Below are positions 10,621-21,377 of a stretch of DNA of 64,000 bases, piece after piece. Position 1 is the first letter of the stretch; the number at the start of each line of letters is the position of its first letter. The stretch is from Apostichopus japonicus (lineage: Eukaryota; Echinodermata; Holothuroidea; Aspidochirotida; Stichopodidae), in contig NC_092583.1 of assembly GCF_037975245.1 (NCBI RefSeq), forward strand, positions 17,880,764 to 17,944,763, in the 5' to 3' direction. The translations under genes and the position numbers were made by a program. The notes under the pieces are model-generated. The model had not been told where the DNA came from, searched no databases, and saw only the letters and a program-made list of their open reading frames with translations.

Positions 10621-11772
10621 TCATAATCTACCTTACCTCCCACCGACCAGCCTATAAAATTACATGTCAGCTTATGGGCATTCGTAGAGTCGAATCAAAA
10701 CTACTCACGAACAAACGTCCATAGGCTTCAGTGTGTCGCTTCGCTGCATACTTTAGCATTGTTTGCAGCGGTGCTATTGGAAGTTTCCGTCGTATTTCGC
10801 AATTGTCGAGATTCAGTGCCAAATAAAAACTCAGGCTTCTTTTTATAAGATTCTGACTTTGTTGGGGTGTTTTTTTTTGGGGGTGGGACGGGGGTTTGTG
10901 GGGTGGGTGTTGTTTTTTTGCACTTTCTTTGTTACAAAGGGACCAGACCAGAAAAGTATCCACTTATTTCTGGTTCCTCTACTTCCATTTCACATATATA
11001 TTATTTCAATACTCTATATTTACTGTTTACTGTATTTGATACCATCTATATTCATCATCATAAATTGTTCAAATGTTCAAATGTAAATGTTCAAATGTTC
11101 AAAATGTAAATGTAAAAATGTAAATGTAAATAATGGAATGTAGAAATAAATAAATTCAATTCAATTCAATAAATTCATAGTTACGTTGGGGAAATGGCGC
11201 GGCGCCGTTTTCGAAATTAACTCTCGCTTAGTTAGTTTTTTTTCAATCAATTACCGATCTCAATGCGAATTAACTGTGTAAAATGGTTCGCTATCTGCAT
11301 GTGCATTATGTACGGGAAGTTTTCAAGTGCGGAGAATGTTCACAACTTCATGGAGCATTTACAAACATTCAGCGAAAGCATCTTTTAAAATCTAGCTTAC
11401 GAAGTATATGTAATGTGTTTAGGGGCATTCATAAATACGTTGTGTTCATGCATATTTTAATTTCTCACACAATTAAAGAACTCATTAAACGTCGATATCA
11501 CGACGGCTCGGTTATGCGCAGGCAATCCATGCACAGAAGAGTATATGCAGGTAGATTACTAACAATAAGCATTTTTTAAATGTTTCGTGTCAGAACACCA
11601 ATACTTAAGCTGGCCAAACATCTCCTAAATTATTTCTTAAGGCATTTCCTTCGTGCCATCAGTCTTAATTCGCAAAATATTCAACAATATAAGGAGTTTT
11701 GGGACAAGTTTATTGTTATTGTTGCTAGGTTTTTGCAAAGAATTTCAATTATCATTCTGGTTTTCTATTTCT
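10621..11772. other. Spacer with G-rich and simple repeats
   Basis: Holds a G/T-rich tract at 10861-10918 and an AAATGT/TTCAAATG-type simple repeat at 11060-11170. A 98-codon open frame at 11283-11579 (plus) has an ATG but no recognisable motif and was not called. Confidence 0.5.
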
Positions 11773-11885
11773 AAAGGCGCTATTAGCCTTGGTCATTCAA
11801 TAACCAAGGCTAATAGCGCCTTTGAACTATTTGTGTTGACTTTGGCGCTATATAAATGTCTTCTGATTGATTGATTGATTGATTG
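11773..11885 (+). mobile_element. Hairpin plus retroelement-like 3' tail
   Basis: A perfect 21-bp inverted repeat (11773-11793 and 11803-11823, 9-nt loop, arm starting AAAGGCGCTATTAGCC) is followed by TTTGGCGCTATATAAATGTC and a (TGAT)n run. The GCGCTATATAAAT word before a short tandem tail is a common 3' end of LINE-mobilised SINE/LINE copies, and the SINE at 59.5 kb has GCGCTATATTAAA at the same place. The 5' part of the element is not recognised. Confidence 0.5.
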
Positions 11886-12060
11886 ATTTTCAAGACCGTT
11901 GCAGCATATTTTCGTGCTTATATAGACATCCAACTCTTTATATATTACCACGAGGTTCAATAAAATCTTCAAACCAATCTGTACAACTCAATACATATAT
12001 GGCCATACATACAATACATACAATACATACAATACATATATGGCCAAGTATAAATTAACC

Positions 12061-12360
12061 CAGAGGCGTGCGAAAATGGGGGCGGCATTTCCCAACCTCC
12101 GATCGTCAGTCGGGGAGGGGGGGGGTGGGTCAGGTAGGGTGCTATTTTGTTTTTGTTAGTTTATTTTTGCATTCAGCATTCTTTCCAAGTAGAACCTCAC
12201 ACGAACTATCCGGCTTGAATGAACCCAGTGCAGCACCCCTATAATACCCTCCAATCCTCCATTCGCATCTGGCCGTTCCATTAACGTTCGGGTCAAAGTA
12301 AGTCGCAGAAATTTTTAATTTGCCCCCGCCCCCCCCCCCCCGGACCTGTGCACGCCACTG
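12061..12360. mobile_element. hAT-like MITE, 300 bp
   Basis: The left end reads CAGAGGCGTGC and the complement of the right end CAGTGGCGTGC, both followed by G-rich sequence (a 10-bp C run near the right end). Ends of the form CAGTGGCGT are typical of hAT-group MITEs. The flanking 8-mers AATTAACC and AACTAGAC match at 5 of 8 positions, consistent with a decayed target duplication. No coding capacity. Confidence 0.6.
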
Positions 12361-12529
12361 AACTAGACGAGAGGTTTGTTATAGCTAAGAATGAATTCAT
12401 TAACACCAGCTGGTACGCCAAAGTACATATTTGGTGTGTATTAATCAAAATTACAAAGGTTGATCAGTTTATGACTTATGACATACATTTATTCATGCAA
12501 CTGTGGTGGAATTACACCTCGTGATGTGG

Positions 12530-14968
12530 AGAACATCAGTCGCGTGCCTTTTATTAAAGATACTATAAGATAGCACTGGCGTTATATTACACATCCATGA
12601 TATACTATATCATACACACATAACATGTAATACTATACACACCCGTAACGATCCGGTGTAATCTTCGTCTTCGATACGGTGACACATCCGCAAAAAGGGA
12701 CAATATCTCACCACACACACGTCAAGAGAATAACTAGCTAAATCTGACCCGAGTACTGATATAAGTGACAGGGTTCACAGAACCACTGGAACTACTAATG
12801 AGGTCTGAAGGCAGACTATTCCAATCCCTAATTGTATTTGGAAAAAAACTATACTTATAGCAATTGGTACTGGCATACAGCTGGCAGAAATGCATATCAT
12901 GCATGTTCCGACTCCTACGCAGAGGCTTTCTTAGGCAGTCAATAGGGATCTGAGCCTGACCATAGATGCCCTTAGCAAATAAGATGATTCTACTTTGTCT
13001 GCGCCTCTCTGCCAAGGGCACCAGGTTTAGGTCCCGTAACAGAGATGAGACAGAGCCAGGCTCTCTTGAATAATCTGAAGCGATGAAACGGGCTGCACGC
13101 CTCTGAATGTTTTCGAGGTTGTGCTGCAAGAAAGCTTGGTGGGGATCCCAGACAGAACTGGCATATTCCAATACTGGCAGGAGGAGACCTTTATATGCAG
13201 CCAATTTTGCATCCTTCGAACAGGGGGATAAGTTTCTACGAAGAACTCCCAATATCCTATTTCCTTTGTTACACACATTTTGAATATGCTTTCCCCAGTT
13301 GAGATCTGAAGTGATATGAATACCCAGATATTTAACACAATCAACCTTAACCAAGTGAACCCCATTGAGCATGTAATTGAAAATTACAGGTTTCCTCTTT
13401 CTAGTAATGGTCATAATGTTACATTTCACCGGCTGGAAACTCATGCCCCAATCTTTAGCCCATTGCCCTAGTATATTTATATCTTCCTGAAGTTGATGAC
13501 CATCACTGACATCATCGATAACCCGATAACAGACACAGTCATCAGCGAACAGTCGGACACCAGAAGAAACAGCATTACCAATATCATTTATGTAGGCCAG
13601 GAAGAGAATGGGTCCCAAAACTGACCCTTGCGGAACACCGGAAGTAACCTTAGAAGGATTAGACCTAGACCCATTGACAACAACCGACTGCTCTCTATCA
13701 CTCAGAAAAGCATCCACCCAGCAGAGAACCTGATGTGAAACACCCATAGTGTACAGTTTAGATTTCAATAATTCGTGAGGAACAGTGTCAAAAGCCTTCT
13801 CAAAATCAAGGATGAAGACATCCACTTGCTTTCTTTGGTCAAGGGAGGAGGCCCATTCGTTGATGACAGAAACGAGCTGGGTCTCGCAGCTATGGTATTT
13901 CCTGAATGCATGCTGATTGGCAGACAAGATGTTATTATTCTGGAAATGCTCCATGATATTAGAACTAATTATGTGCTCCAAGAGCTTGCAGCAGATACTA
14001 GTAAGGGAAACAGGGCGATAATTACATGGCGAGGATACATCATTCTTCTTATATATGGGGCAGATGTTAGCAGTTCTCCAATCCCTAGGTAGGCTCCCAT
14101 CAGTGATTGATTGCTGGAAAATATGGCTGATAGTTGGAGCAATATCAGTAGCCAATTCCTTAAGTACCCAAGGATGAATGTTATCTGGCCCCACAGCCTT
14201 TGAAGTTTTCAAACCCCGCAGCAGCTTCTCCACTCCAAAGGTGGAGACATGAATGTCATCCATCCTCGCACACAAAGGACTTTGTAATGGGATTTCATCT
14301 GGGGTATTCCTAGTAAATACACTGGAGAACTGCTCATTGAAAGCTTCAGCTTTATCTATGTCACTGAACACTATTTTGTCCTTAGTCTGCAGTGGAGGGA
14401 TGCAATGTTTATCCTTACGTTTACCATTTATGTATTTCCAAAAGGGCTTACAGTCAGTTTTGACATCCCCCAGGATGCCATTTACAAAATTTGTGTGTGA
14501 AGCTCTAATTTCTTTCTTTATTCTTGAGCGCATCTCCACCCATTTGTCATAGATATTGGTCTTTCTAGTTCTTTTGTACAGACTATGCAGTCTGTCGCGC
14601 CTTCTGATGAGTCTCTGAATGTGGATGGACACCCATGGTAATGACTTCCTACCTGAAGACATCTTTGAAGGTATGTTTCTTTTGACAGTACTGTCTAAGA
14701 ATGACTTTATGAGTTTCCAGTTTGATTCAATATCCCGTTTGTTCTGTAACCCATTGAAGTAATTTTGAGTGAAAGCTCTGGTTTCATGACGCATGGCATC
14801 ATAATTGCCTTTAGAGTAAAGTAAGATACGTCTACGTGGCTGCCTATCATAGGGCCGAAAACACTTCAGTGTACAAAGGACCGTGTCATGGTCACTCATA
14901 GGGGATGAAGACTTAACTTCCTCGTACTGACTAGGCGTGTTAGTGATAATGATATAAGCAACATTCTA
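12530..14968 (-). mobile_element. 5'-truncated CR1/Jockey-type LINE
   Basis: The copy consists of the end of the endonuclease domain, a full reverse transcriptase ORF and a 3' UTR of about 180-200 bp. An AATAAA signal lies at 12550-12555 on the minus strand. In the ORF frame, translation continues upstream of the first Met as NVAYIIITNTPSQYEEV until a TAG directly beyond 14968, where homology stops. The 5' end therefore looks truncated, the usual outcome of target-primed reverse transcription. No target duplication was identified. Confidence 0.85.
12734..14899 (-). CDS. LINE ORF2 fragment: reverse transcriptase
   Basis: An uninterrupted 721-residue protein of a non-LTR retrotransposon. It starts just inside the endonuclease end, with the SDHDTV motif at residues 2-7 holding the catalytic-site histidine of the APE-type nuclease fold. 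RT blocks follow in order: GPDNIHP (237-243), NYRPVSLTS (293-301), ILDFEKAFDTVPH (363-375), SGVPQGSVLGP (420-430), the catalytic FADD (451-454) and KYLGI (523-527). The C-terminal thumb region ends with RDWNSLPSDL (691-700). Overall style fits the CR1/Jockey group. The annotated Met is only the first in the remaining frame; the native start is lost. The open frame and intact FADD suggest a young insertion. It could supply RT in trans but lacks a complete endonuclease. Confidence 0.92.
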   Translation of the reverse strand: MSDHDTVLCTLKCFRPYDRQPRRRILLYSKGNYDAMRHETRAFTQNYFNGLQNKRDIESNWKLIKSFLDSTVKRNIPSKMSSGRKSLPWVSIHIQRLIRRRDRLHSLYKRTRKTNIYDKWVEMRSRIKKEIRASHTNFVNGILGDVKTDCKPFWKYINGKRKDKHCIPPLQTKDKIVFSDIDKAEAFNEQFSSVFTRNTPDEIPLQSPLCARMDDIHVSTFGVEKLLRGLKTSKAVGPDNIHPWVLKELATDIAPTISHIFQQSITDGSLPRDWRTANICPIYKKNDVSSPCNYRPVSLTSICCKLLEHIISSNIMEHFQNNNILSANQHAFRKYHSCETQLVSVINEWASSLDQRKQVDVFILDFEKAFDTVPHELLKSKLYTMGVSHQVLCWVDAFLSDREQSVVVNGSRSNPSKVTSGVPQGSVLGPILFLAYINDIGNAVSSGVRLFADDCVCYRVIDDVSDGHQLQEDINILGQWAKDWGMSFQPVKCNIMTITRKRKPVIFNYMLNGVHLVKVDCVKYLGIHITSDLNWGKHIQNVCNKGNRILGVLRRNLSPCSKDAKLAAYKGLLLPVLEYASSVWDPHQAFLQHNLENIQRRAARFIASDYSREPGSVSSLLRDLNLVPLAERRRQSRIILFAKGIYGQAQIPIDCLRKPLRRSRNMHDMHFCQLYASTNCYKYSFFPNTIRDWNSLPSDLISSSSGSVNPVTYISTRVRFS

Positions 14969-15439
14969 AAAAAGAAATGAATACAATCTGATAATATATG
15001 TTGATGTAATATTATTTGTAAATATCGTTGTTTTTCGTACCAGCAAATTTTCTCTTTGTTGACTCGTTGAAATTAGTACAAATAGACAAGATAATTTAGT
15101 GAGTTCTTTAAAAACTAAACTCAATCATTGCCTAAGAATTGATTTCATAGAACATTGCAATATGACCAATACACAGTGCGATTGCAGAAAAGACAAAACA
15201 TACTGTATTTAAATAGTATAGATCGCTATGTGCAAAACAGTGAGAATCAAAACATGACGAAGACGAAATACTAAACAGGAAACCAAACAAGCAATAAACA
15301 CTATACAAAGGGTGCTAACTGAAAATGAAATCCTTTTTACTAAAAAACAGTTTTTAAATCGTGCTGAGAAATCGGAGGATTATGATTACTCTTACAAAGG
15401 TAATATTCAACTTGTAAGTTGAACTTAAATTTAAAAGGA

Positions 15440-15840
15440 AATCCATAACCTTGGGAATACTGCCCAGAGTTTTCTGTTGAAAATATCAAGTATTTTGCAT
15501 GAACAATTAGAAAGTTATAGGGATGTTTGAGAGTGAACTTATAACCAAAGAAAATGTCTTGTTTTGAAGAACAGAATTGTCTATCAAGAACTGCCTGCTC
15601 GACATCAAGAATGAATTACGAACTAACTTCGAATTCCCATAAAATATGTTCAAGTCTTTCATCTTTTTCTCCACAAAAATGTACACTTTGGATTCACTCC
15701 TTCCCCATGCGATATAAAAGATAATTAGTGCCAAGGATCCTATGAATGAAACGAAACTGGAAGTATTGAAGCTTAGTACTCTCCCTAAGAGATTTAAATG
15801 GAATAAGAAAGATATTTCGCCATTGTTTGTCATTAAGAGT
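15440..15840 (-). pseudogene. L1-like LINE ORF2 3' end, frameshifted
   Basis: One minus-strand frame gives QWRNIFLIPFKSLRESTKL and then FRFIHRILGTNYLLYRMGK. A second frame picks up VHFCGEKDERLEHILWEFEV, the zinc-knuckle-like CxxC..H..W region that follows the RT domain in L1/Tx1-type ORF2 proteins. A third contains LDRQFCSSKQDIFFGYKF. The same protein order is thus spread across frames by indels, and it is interrupted on the 5' side by the ATT microsatellite. It is unrelated to the CR1-like copy next door and is inactive. Confidence 0.75.
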
Positions 15841-15844
15841 AAAA

Positions 15845-15935
15845 AATATATTATTATCATGCATATTCTTATTCTTATTATCATTATTATTATTTATTAT
15901 TATGATGATTATTATGATTATTATTATAATAACAT
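15845..15935. repeat. ATT-rich trinucleotide microsatellite
   Basis: Imperfect (ATT)n/(ATG)n run abutting the L1-like fragment. It yields spurious poly-Ile, Asn and Tyr open frames. Confidence 0.9.
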
Positions 15936-16094
15936 ACATGCAGTTAACAGCATCAGTGTCCCCCACATATAACATAATTATGACAATGCAGCGATAATTC
16001 TGGGAGGGGGGATTGTCAACCTTTGATGCAATGTGATATATATGCTTGCGATGACCAACTCAACAATGTATAACCCACACGACGCACCCGCGGA

Positions 16095-16466
16095 CACTGC
16101 CCGAACGAACGCGATCCGACTACAAATTCGACCGTCGTAACGTTAGAAAATCTAGTCGGAGAGTGTATGTAATGTTAAACGAATCAATATTTAGCATGCA
16201 GTTATGAGTTGCAGCGGCTTCAGTCGGGTCAACTGAAAACTTCGTCTGACATTCGGCAATCGATGTGCATGCAGTGTACGTTGGTTCACGACTATACGAT
16301 TGTCTAGTTTTAGAGCATAATAACCAAACACCGAGAACTAATTTCATGTTACCTAAACGAGCAACGGTCGTCGTTTAGTTTGCTGGAATCATGCAGTCGT
16401 ATACGACATCGAAAACTACGTTCCGACAGTCGAGTTGCGTTGACGGTCTTCGTCGGTCGGGCAGCG
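16095..16466. mobile_element. Decayed TIR element, 372 bp
   Basis: The left end starts CACTGCCCGAACGAACG; the complement of the right end starts CGCTGCCCGACCGACGAAG. Over the outer 48 bp the ends match at about 31 positions without gaps. The interior is CpG-rich compared with its flanks. A 75-codon open frame inside (16120-16347, minus) is taken as shadow sequence. No target duplication is evident, so the boundaries are approximate. Confidence 0.45.
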
Positions 16467-16569
16467 TGCAATTGGCCTTATCAAATATGTTCCTTTGAGA
16501 TAAGTGAACAAAACATTACTTGATACTCTGTACGGCCAAATTCTGAAAATACTGGACTATACTTTAAGA

Positions 16570-17598
16570 TTATCCGTCTTTTTCATGCAGAAGTATACGA
16601 GCCTCCTCTTCTGTGCGTACTTTTGATTCATCCTGTAATTCGTCGTTAATTGGCGTTTCTTGTTTTAGCATCCCGGTACCAATACAAGCTATTATAATAC
16701 AGATAGCACCAATGTACCCTAACCAATGTACGTAAATGTCAAAGAAGATGTACTGGCCAATGTAAACGAAGACAGGATGTGAAGTCATCAAAATGGCTAC
16801 ACGTGTCGGACGTCCTTCTTTCACTGCAAGGAATGCGAGTAGAATACCGCAAGACCAAGACAATCCTAACAAAGCTAACTTAAAGTATTGGAGGAAAGAA
16901 GATGGAAATCTCCAAACATTAAATAGGAAACATAGGAGGGTATTAACGGTAACTCCAAGGAGGCCACTTGAAAGCACGAGAAATAAAGGATGCAGTTCAT
17001 GCGATGCAATTAAAGAATATAACACTAAAACACAAGCTTCTGCTCCGGCAACACACAAAGCTAGTATAACGCCAAGTAGATATGTCCTTTCGTTATCATG
17101 TGCTAATTCTTCATTATGAAACAAAAACTCCGGTCTTGCAATAACAAAAACCCCAGCAAAAGACAGAGGTACAAAGATTGCATCTGAAATTCGACAAGGA
17201 TCTCGAAGCACTATAACACCCAAAACGGCTGTAAAAATTGTCGAAACGTAACTTATCGCCGTTGCATCTCCCGGATTGGAGTAAATATTTGCCGAAATCA
17301 CACAAAGTACAGAAAAAACTGACAAATGAGCATTTAAAGTCACCAAGATAGCTGAATTAAATGTCTTTGTCGGTGGAAAGGTAGGTCTTAGAAGAAGAAT
17401 ACTTGCAATACATACTATTATCATACCAAATGAAAGCCAGGCAGATATTAGAAACGGATGAAATATCCCTCCCAAGTCGTAAGCAATCATATCGGAGATG
17501 GTATACGCTAAAGCACTACAAAGTGCAAAGATGAACTCTAAATGCTTCTTCATGTTGTCCAGATATGAAAGTGACGTCGAAGAAAACTTCTCAGCCAT
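16570..17598 (-). CDS. EamA/DMT-family transporter, SLC35G-like
   Basis: A single-exon 342-residue multipass membrane protein. About ten hydrophobic segments are visible (near residues 20-38, 48-70, 82-104, 112-131, 140-155, 173-197, 204-228, 238-259, 267-285 and 291-310), arranged as two five-helix EamA repeats. The segment GDATAISYVSTIFTAVLG (110-127) is the typical helix-4 region of the first EamA repeat, followed by LRDP. The tail after residue 311 is charged and cytosolic-like. Length and layout fit solute carrier 35 G members of the drug/metabolite transporter superfamily. Family members sit in the plasma membrane or endomembranes; substrate cannot be assigned. The start at 17598 was chosen as the first ATG; Met16 is an alternative. 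Lack of introns suggests a retrocopy or a naturally intronless paralogue. Confidence 0.88.
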   Translation of the reverse strand: MAEKFSSTSLSYLDNMKKHLEFIFALCSALAYTISDMIAYDLGGIFHPFLISAWLSFGMIIVCIASILLLRPTFPPTKTFNSAILVTLNAHLSVFSVLCVISANIYSNPGDATAISYVSTIFTAVLGVIVLRDPCRISDAIFVPLSFAGVFVIARPEFLFHNEELAHDNERTYLLGVILALCVAGAEACVLVLYSLIASHELHPLFLVLSSGLLGVTVNTLLCFLFNVWRFPSSFLQYFKLALLGLSWSCGILLAFLAVKEGRPTRVAILMTSHPVFVYIGQYIFFDIYVHWLGYIGAICIIIACIGTGMLKQETPINDELQDESKVRTEEEARILLHEKDG

Positions 17599-19466
17599 TA
17601 TAAATTGTAAATATTGCAGATATGAACGGAAAAGATATTTTGTTTGTCCGTGGTTCTTTGGTAATGGCGTATACGACTACAGCAAACACAAACATAATTT
17701 CATGCCTGCATATGCATATTAACCTGATCTAAACACATCAATATAATTTACAACAACTGCATAATTAACACAAGGCAATCCATATATATACATCTCGTTG
17801 AGGTATTACATTATTGAGATGCAAATGCCCGTAATTGTTACAGTCCGAGATTGCACGAAAAGTTACTCACATGCCGGAAACTATATAAACAGTCATAACA
17901 GCACATGTGTACAGGTGAAATGGTATGGTATAGCACCTTCTCAAAGTTTTGAATATTTTTGAGAACTTTAGAAGTATAGATCGTGCCACTTTACCCCCCC
18001 CCTTCCCCTTCGGGAGTCCAAACGGGCGAACACGGGCGTCAGAACCCCCGAAAACGGGGGGGGGGAGCCCCCGTTTTTTCTTTTCGGGAGCCGTGTTTTT
18101 TTTAATTAGTTTTTTTTTTAAAGCGGGCTCCCGTTTTACACGAGGTCGTCATCGACGTTGTTATCGTTGATAGCAAGGAATTCAATTTAATAATTAATTC
18201 ACTACACATAGACAAGTCGCCCTCGTTTCGGGAGCTTTGCTTTTGATCTGTTTGGGATTCTAATCGAATCCCACAGCCTTTGTTGGAAATTCCAAGACAG
18301 TACATTAGTTCCACATTACATGGTACACAAACTGCAGAAGGGCTATAGTATACACGTACACGCTGGGATCCTAGCGCTCCCATTTGTAAATGAAGTGATA
18401 GTACCAAACCAATAATAGTTGCAAGATTTGCCGATGCACTTATTAATATCCAGAATATACTTTCCTTCGTGAACAGTCCAAAACAACTTACGTAACGGTC
18501 GAGCGATGTGCCTAGAAGATACCGCGCATCGGCGCCAATGTCTCTCAAGATGAAATATATATATTGAGGATAAAAAAGCAATCAAGATACTTATTAGAAA
18601 CTTGTGTAAATGGAAACAACCAAACACCTGAGCCGCCGTACCGTTGAAAGAGGGTTCTAGCGAGTGTGCAGATGTGAGGATCTTACTATTATGTTGGCAT
18701 TATTTCGACGATGACATAGCTTTTGGCAACGAAATATTTTTTCTGACGGTAACTATTATTTTTATCGCCTATAGGCCCAAATCGAGGCTGCGGAGGCGGG
18801 TCAATCTGACGAACGAATATAAGATGTAAGGAGCCGTGACGATCTCGAGGAAGATCCGCTCACCCTGACGAAAGAATTGTGCTAACAAACGGATGTGATG
18901 CATGTTCGACGCCTAAACGAGAAGAATTGGGGAGCCATTTGAAGCCATCATCGCCGAGGACATCCAGGACATGGAAACGATGGGACGGTCACTGCGGGAG
19001 GGGGTGGGTGGGGTGTATGGAGATCAACGTGTTCAATTTTGTCTTTTGGTTTTATATTGCGTCATAGAGTAAATCGGGAATTGATTTACTTTCTTGCTTT
19101 CAACAATAATCACACTCTTTGAACGCCCTTACGTTATAGGTATACCCGTCAAGACATCGACAACGTTGCACTACAATTTAGGACTAGTGATATCGAAGAG
19201 TTGGTAACACATGAGAGGGGGGATTTTGATTGGGTATTGGAGTATGTAACGAATGTGAGTATTTACGTCAATTAACTGGGTGATTTCCGTTTGGTCGGTA
19301 CACCACCATCCAAACTACCCGATTTTATATAAAAAACCCATCGACACATTTTGGTAATGAGACATCAGCCCAGAACAAACGTTAAGTTTCGAGATAATTT
19401 GTGCTTGTTTAGGTGTTGTCCATTTGAAATCGCGAGACAAAGCAGACTTTGAAGGAACTCCAAAAG
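17599..19466. other. Upstream of the transporter; no confident gene
   Basis: A TATA-like TTTATATAG on the minus strand lies at about 17882-17892, roughly 285 bp upstream of the transporter start. At 17990-18140 is a C/G-run cluster that can fold, with CGGGAGCC words repeated in both orientations. Minus-strand open frames at 18.1-18.6 kb include a membrane-like stretch but begin at TTG and lack clear splice support. Confidence 0.4.
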
Positions 19467-19769
19467 CTATGTTTGCCAGGTATCAAGCCCGCTATATGGG
19501 CGGCAAACATGAACGTGAACGTCTATATACCCTCGAAAAGTGCAAAGTTGAATTACATCGGCCAACACAAGTTGCTCAGTATTAGCATTTGTTCCAACGT
19601 ACTGGGCTAAGAACATCTCCGACGTATTATTTCGGACGGTAACGATTCTCCACTGGTCGATGACTTTGCGACGAACATTATTGAAATAAGTCAAACTGCT
19701 TTTGAACATATCTCGGAGATTGACCGCCTTTCGAATGCGATGGCGAGCTTGAAGAGTATGTTCATTCAT
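19467..19769 (-). CDS. Hypothetical ORF or first exon
   Basis: A 100-codon frame starts with an ATG (MNEHTLQARHRIRKAV). About 30 bp upstream on the same strand is a CCAAT word (complement of ATTGG near 19795). Within it, TTTTCGAGG followed by GTATAT near 19535 could be a splice donor, ending the coding part after about 78 residues. The protein is basic at its start and otherwise featureless; no family recognised. CpG and codon texture look more gene-like than the neighbours, but a transposon-derived frame is possible because the foldback element sits nearby. Confidence 0.3.
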   Translation of the reverse strand: MNEHTLQARHRIRKAVNLRDMFKSSLTYFNNVRRKVIDQWRIVTVRNNTSEMFLAQYVGTNANTEQLVLADVIQLCTFRGYIDVHVHVCRPYSGLDTWQT

Positions 19770-19947
19770 ACTTAGTAAACTTCCTAAATCCTATTGGTCC
19801 ATTCAGGTCAGCTGACCGTGGTTAATCCTGTGAGTAACGCACGGTAAAATTACCGGGCATCACTTTAATAAATCTTTGGTTATATGTAACCAAAAATGTT
19901 TTGTTTTATGATTTTTCCCCCACACAAATGGTAATGTATGAATGAAC

Positions 19948-20113
19948 GGGGTTAATCAACGGTCTAGCGTGCGTTACTCACATGATTAATGCACTCCGGG
20001 TGTTAATGCTATGGCTGGATGCACTCGGGCTCCGCCCTCGTGCATCGCTTGCATTATCCCCCGATCGTGCATTAATCCTGTGAGTAACGCACGCTAGACC
20101 GTTGATTAACCCC
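19948..20113. mobile_element. Foldback (long-hairpin) MITE
   Basis: Two 47-bp arms (19948-19994 and 20067-20113) are inverted copies differing at one position. Each arm starts GGGGTTAATCAACGGTC and contains GTGCGTTACTCACA. The 72-bp centre is itself partly palindromic (TGCACTCGGGC versus GCCCTCGTGCA). Part of the arm (TTAATCCTGTGAGTAACGCACG) occurs once more at about 19824-19845, so a related fragment lies just outside. Confidence 0.8.
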
Positions 20114-21302
20114 TTAATAAAAGACGACGAACTATAGCCGAGCACGGAGACGACTCCGAAGCCGGTGATTACGTCCACAGTGTTTTGCAGTCTACACTAG
20201 GCTCCCTGATACATTTCTGGAGACAAATTCCAGTTACCGGATTCAACTCTGGTAAATATGACATGAATGTGTTTCTTTACATTGGTCTAATAAAGAAAAC
20301 ACGACGATGACAGCTGGCGATCGGCCGTCAATCAAATCATTAAACGTTGTAGTGATTATTTATGCATATCCTCGAAATGGTTGAAATTTTGAGACATCAA
20401 AAATTATCTAAATGCAGGATGTATTAATTATCAATATTTAAAAGCGTATACATGTCAAGAACAGAAAGGTTATTTTCCGTACGACTGGATGGATAGTATA
20501 AGTTAAAATAAGACGAGCCCTCTCTTCCTCCGAAAGACTCTTTTTACAACAAACTCAAAGATACCGACTTGACCGACGAAGAGTATAGTTACTGCTAAAA
20601 CGTTTGGAAAGATCGGTGCATGCGAACTTAATTTGATACAAAAAGGACGTGGTACAGTTTATAGAAGCCTTGGAAAAAATGTTTGACTTTTATCGAGCTA
20701 AGGATATTGACATGTTTTCAAGCAAGGCATATCCGTATCGGGATTAACACTAAGGTATCTTTTTTAAGGATGTCGGGCAACATTTCTTTTGTTTTTTCCC
20801 CACAGGTCAAAAAGACTTGTATCATTTATCTAAAGATAACATTGGGGGGGGGGGGCTTTCATTATTTTTCATCGATACCAGGAATGGGATTTAACTAAAA
20901 TTAGAAATGGTAAATTGCAAAAAGATCTTAGGTTTCGATGCCAACGCCCTGTAGGCCTATCTCTGGGCCGTCATGCAGGACATGCCCACCGGTATTGCCT
21001 TGCGACGTAAACGCGCCACGGGGATTCGAGGGGCGTTTACTCTCAACTTACAAAAGACTGCTGTAGGCTGGTTAGAATGGGAAGTTAAGAAGAAACTAAC
21101 GTGATGGTTGACCCATCAACCATTTAAGACATCGTTGGACACACGGTTAAAAAATGTTGTTCTACCATTAAATTACCACATTGTTCCTGCCTCAGTGTTT
21201 GGGATAAAAACTTGATAGAAAAATACTAAGCAATCCTGCAAATTACAGGAATTGACCGGCAAACTTTAGAGTTGAACTTATACGACTGCCACCAATTGAC
21301 GA
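20114..21302. other. No gene recognised
   Basis: Moderately AT-rich spacer with a 10-base G run at 20843-20853. Open frames are short and without motifs. Confidence 0.5.
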
Positions 21303-21377
21303 CCCTCCACCCCCACCCTCCCACCCTCCCGCCCTCCCGCCCTCCCGCCCTCCCACCCTCCCACCCTCCCGCCCCAA
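21303..21377 (-). repeat. 8-bp G-rich minisatellite, quadruplex-prone
   Basis: Plus strand is CCCTCCC(G/A) repeated about eight times; the minus strand is therefore GGGAGGG(C/T) repeats with many G-tracts of three. Such a run can form G-quadruplexes on one strand and i-motifs on the other. It translates to a Gly/Arg/Glu repeat that should be ignored as protein. Confidence 0.85.

Noticed and set aside
16120-16347. 75-codon minus frame with a signal-like N-terminus (MKLVLGVWLLCS)
   Set aside because: Lies wholly inside the decayed TIR element and reaches its terminal repeat; no gene support.
18102-18581. 159-codon minus frame with a hydrophobic segment and a CVPCNVELMYC motif
   Set aside because: Begins at TTG; a consensus donor falls inside it and an overlapping frame is equally open. 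Possibly a membrane-protein exon, but boundaries cannot be supported.
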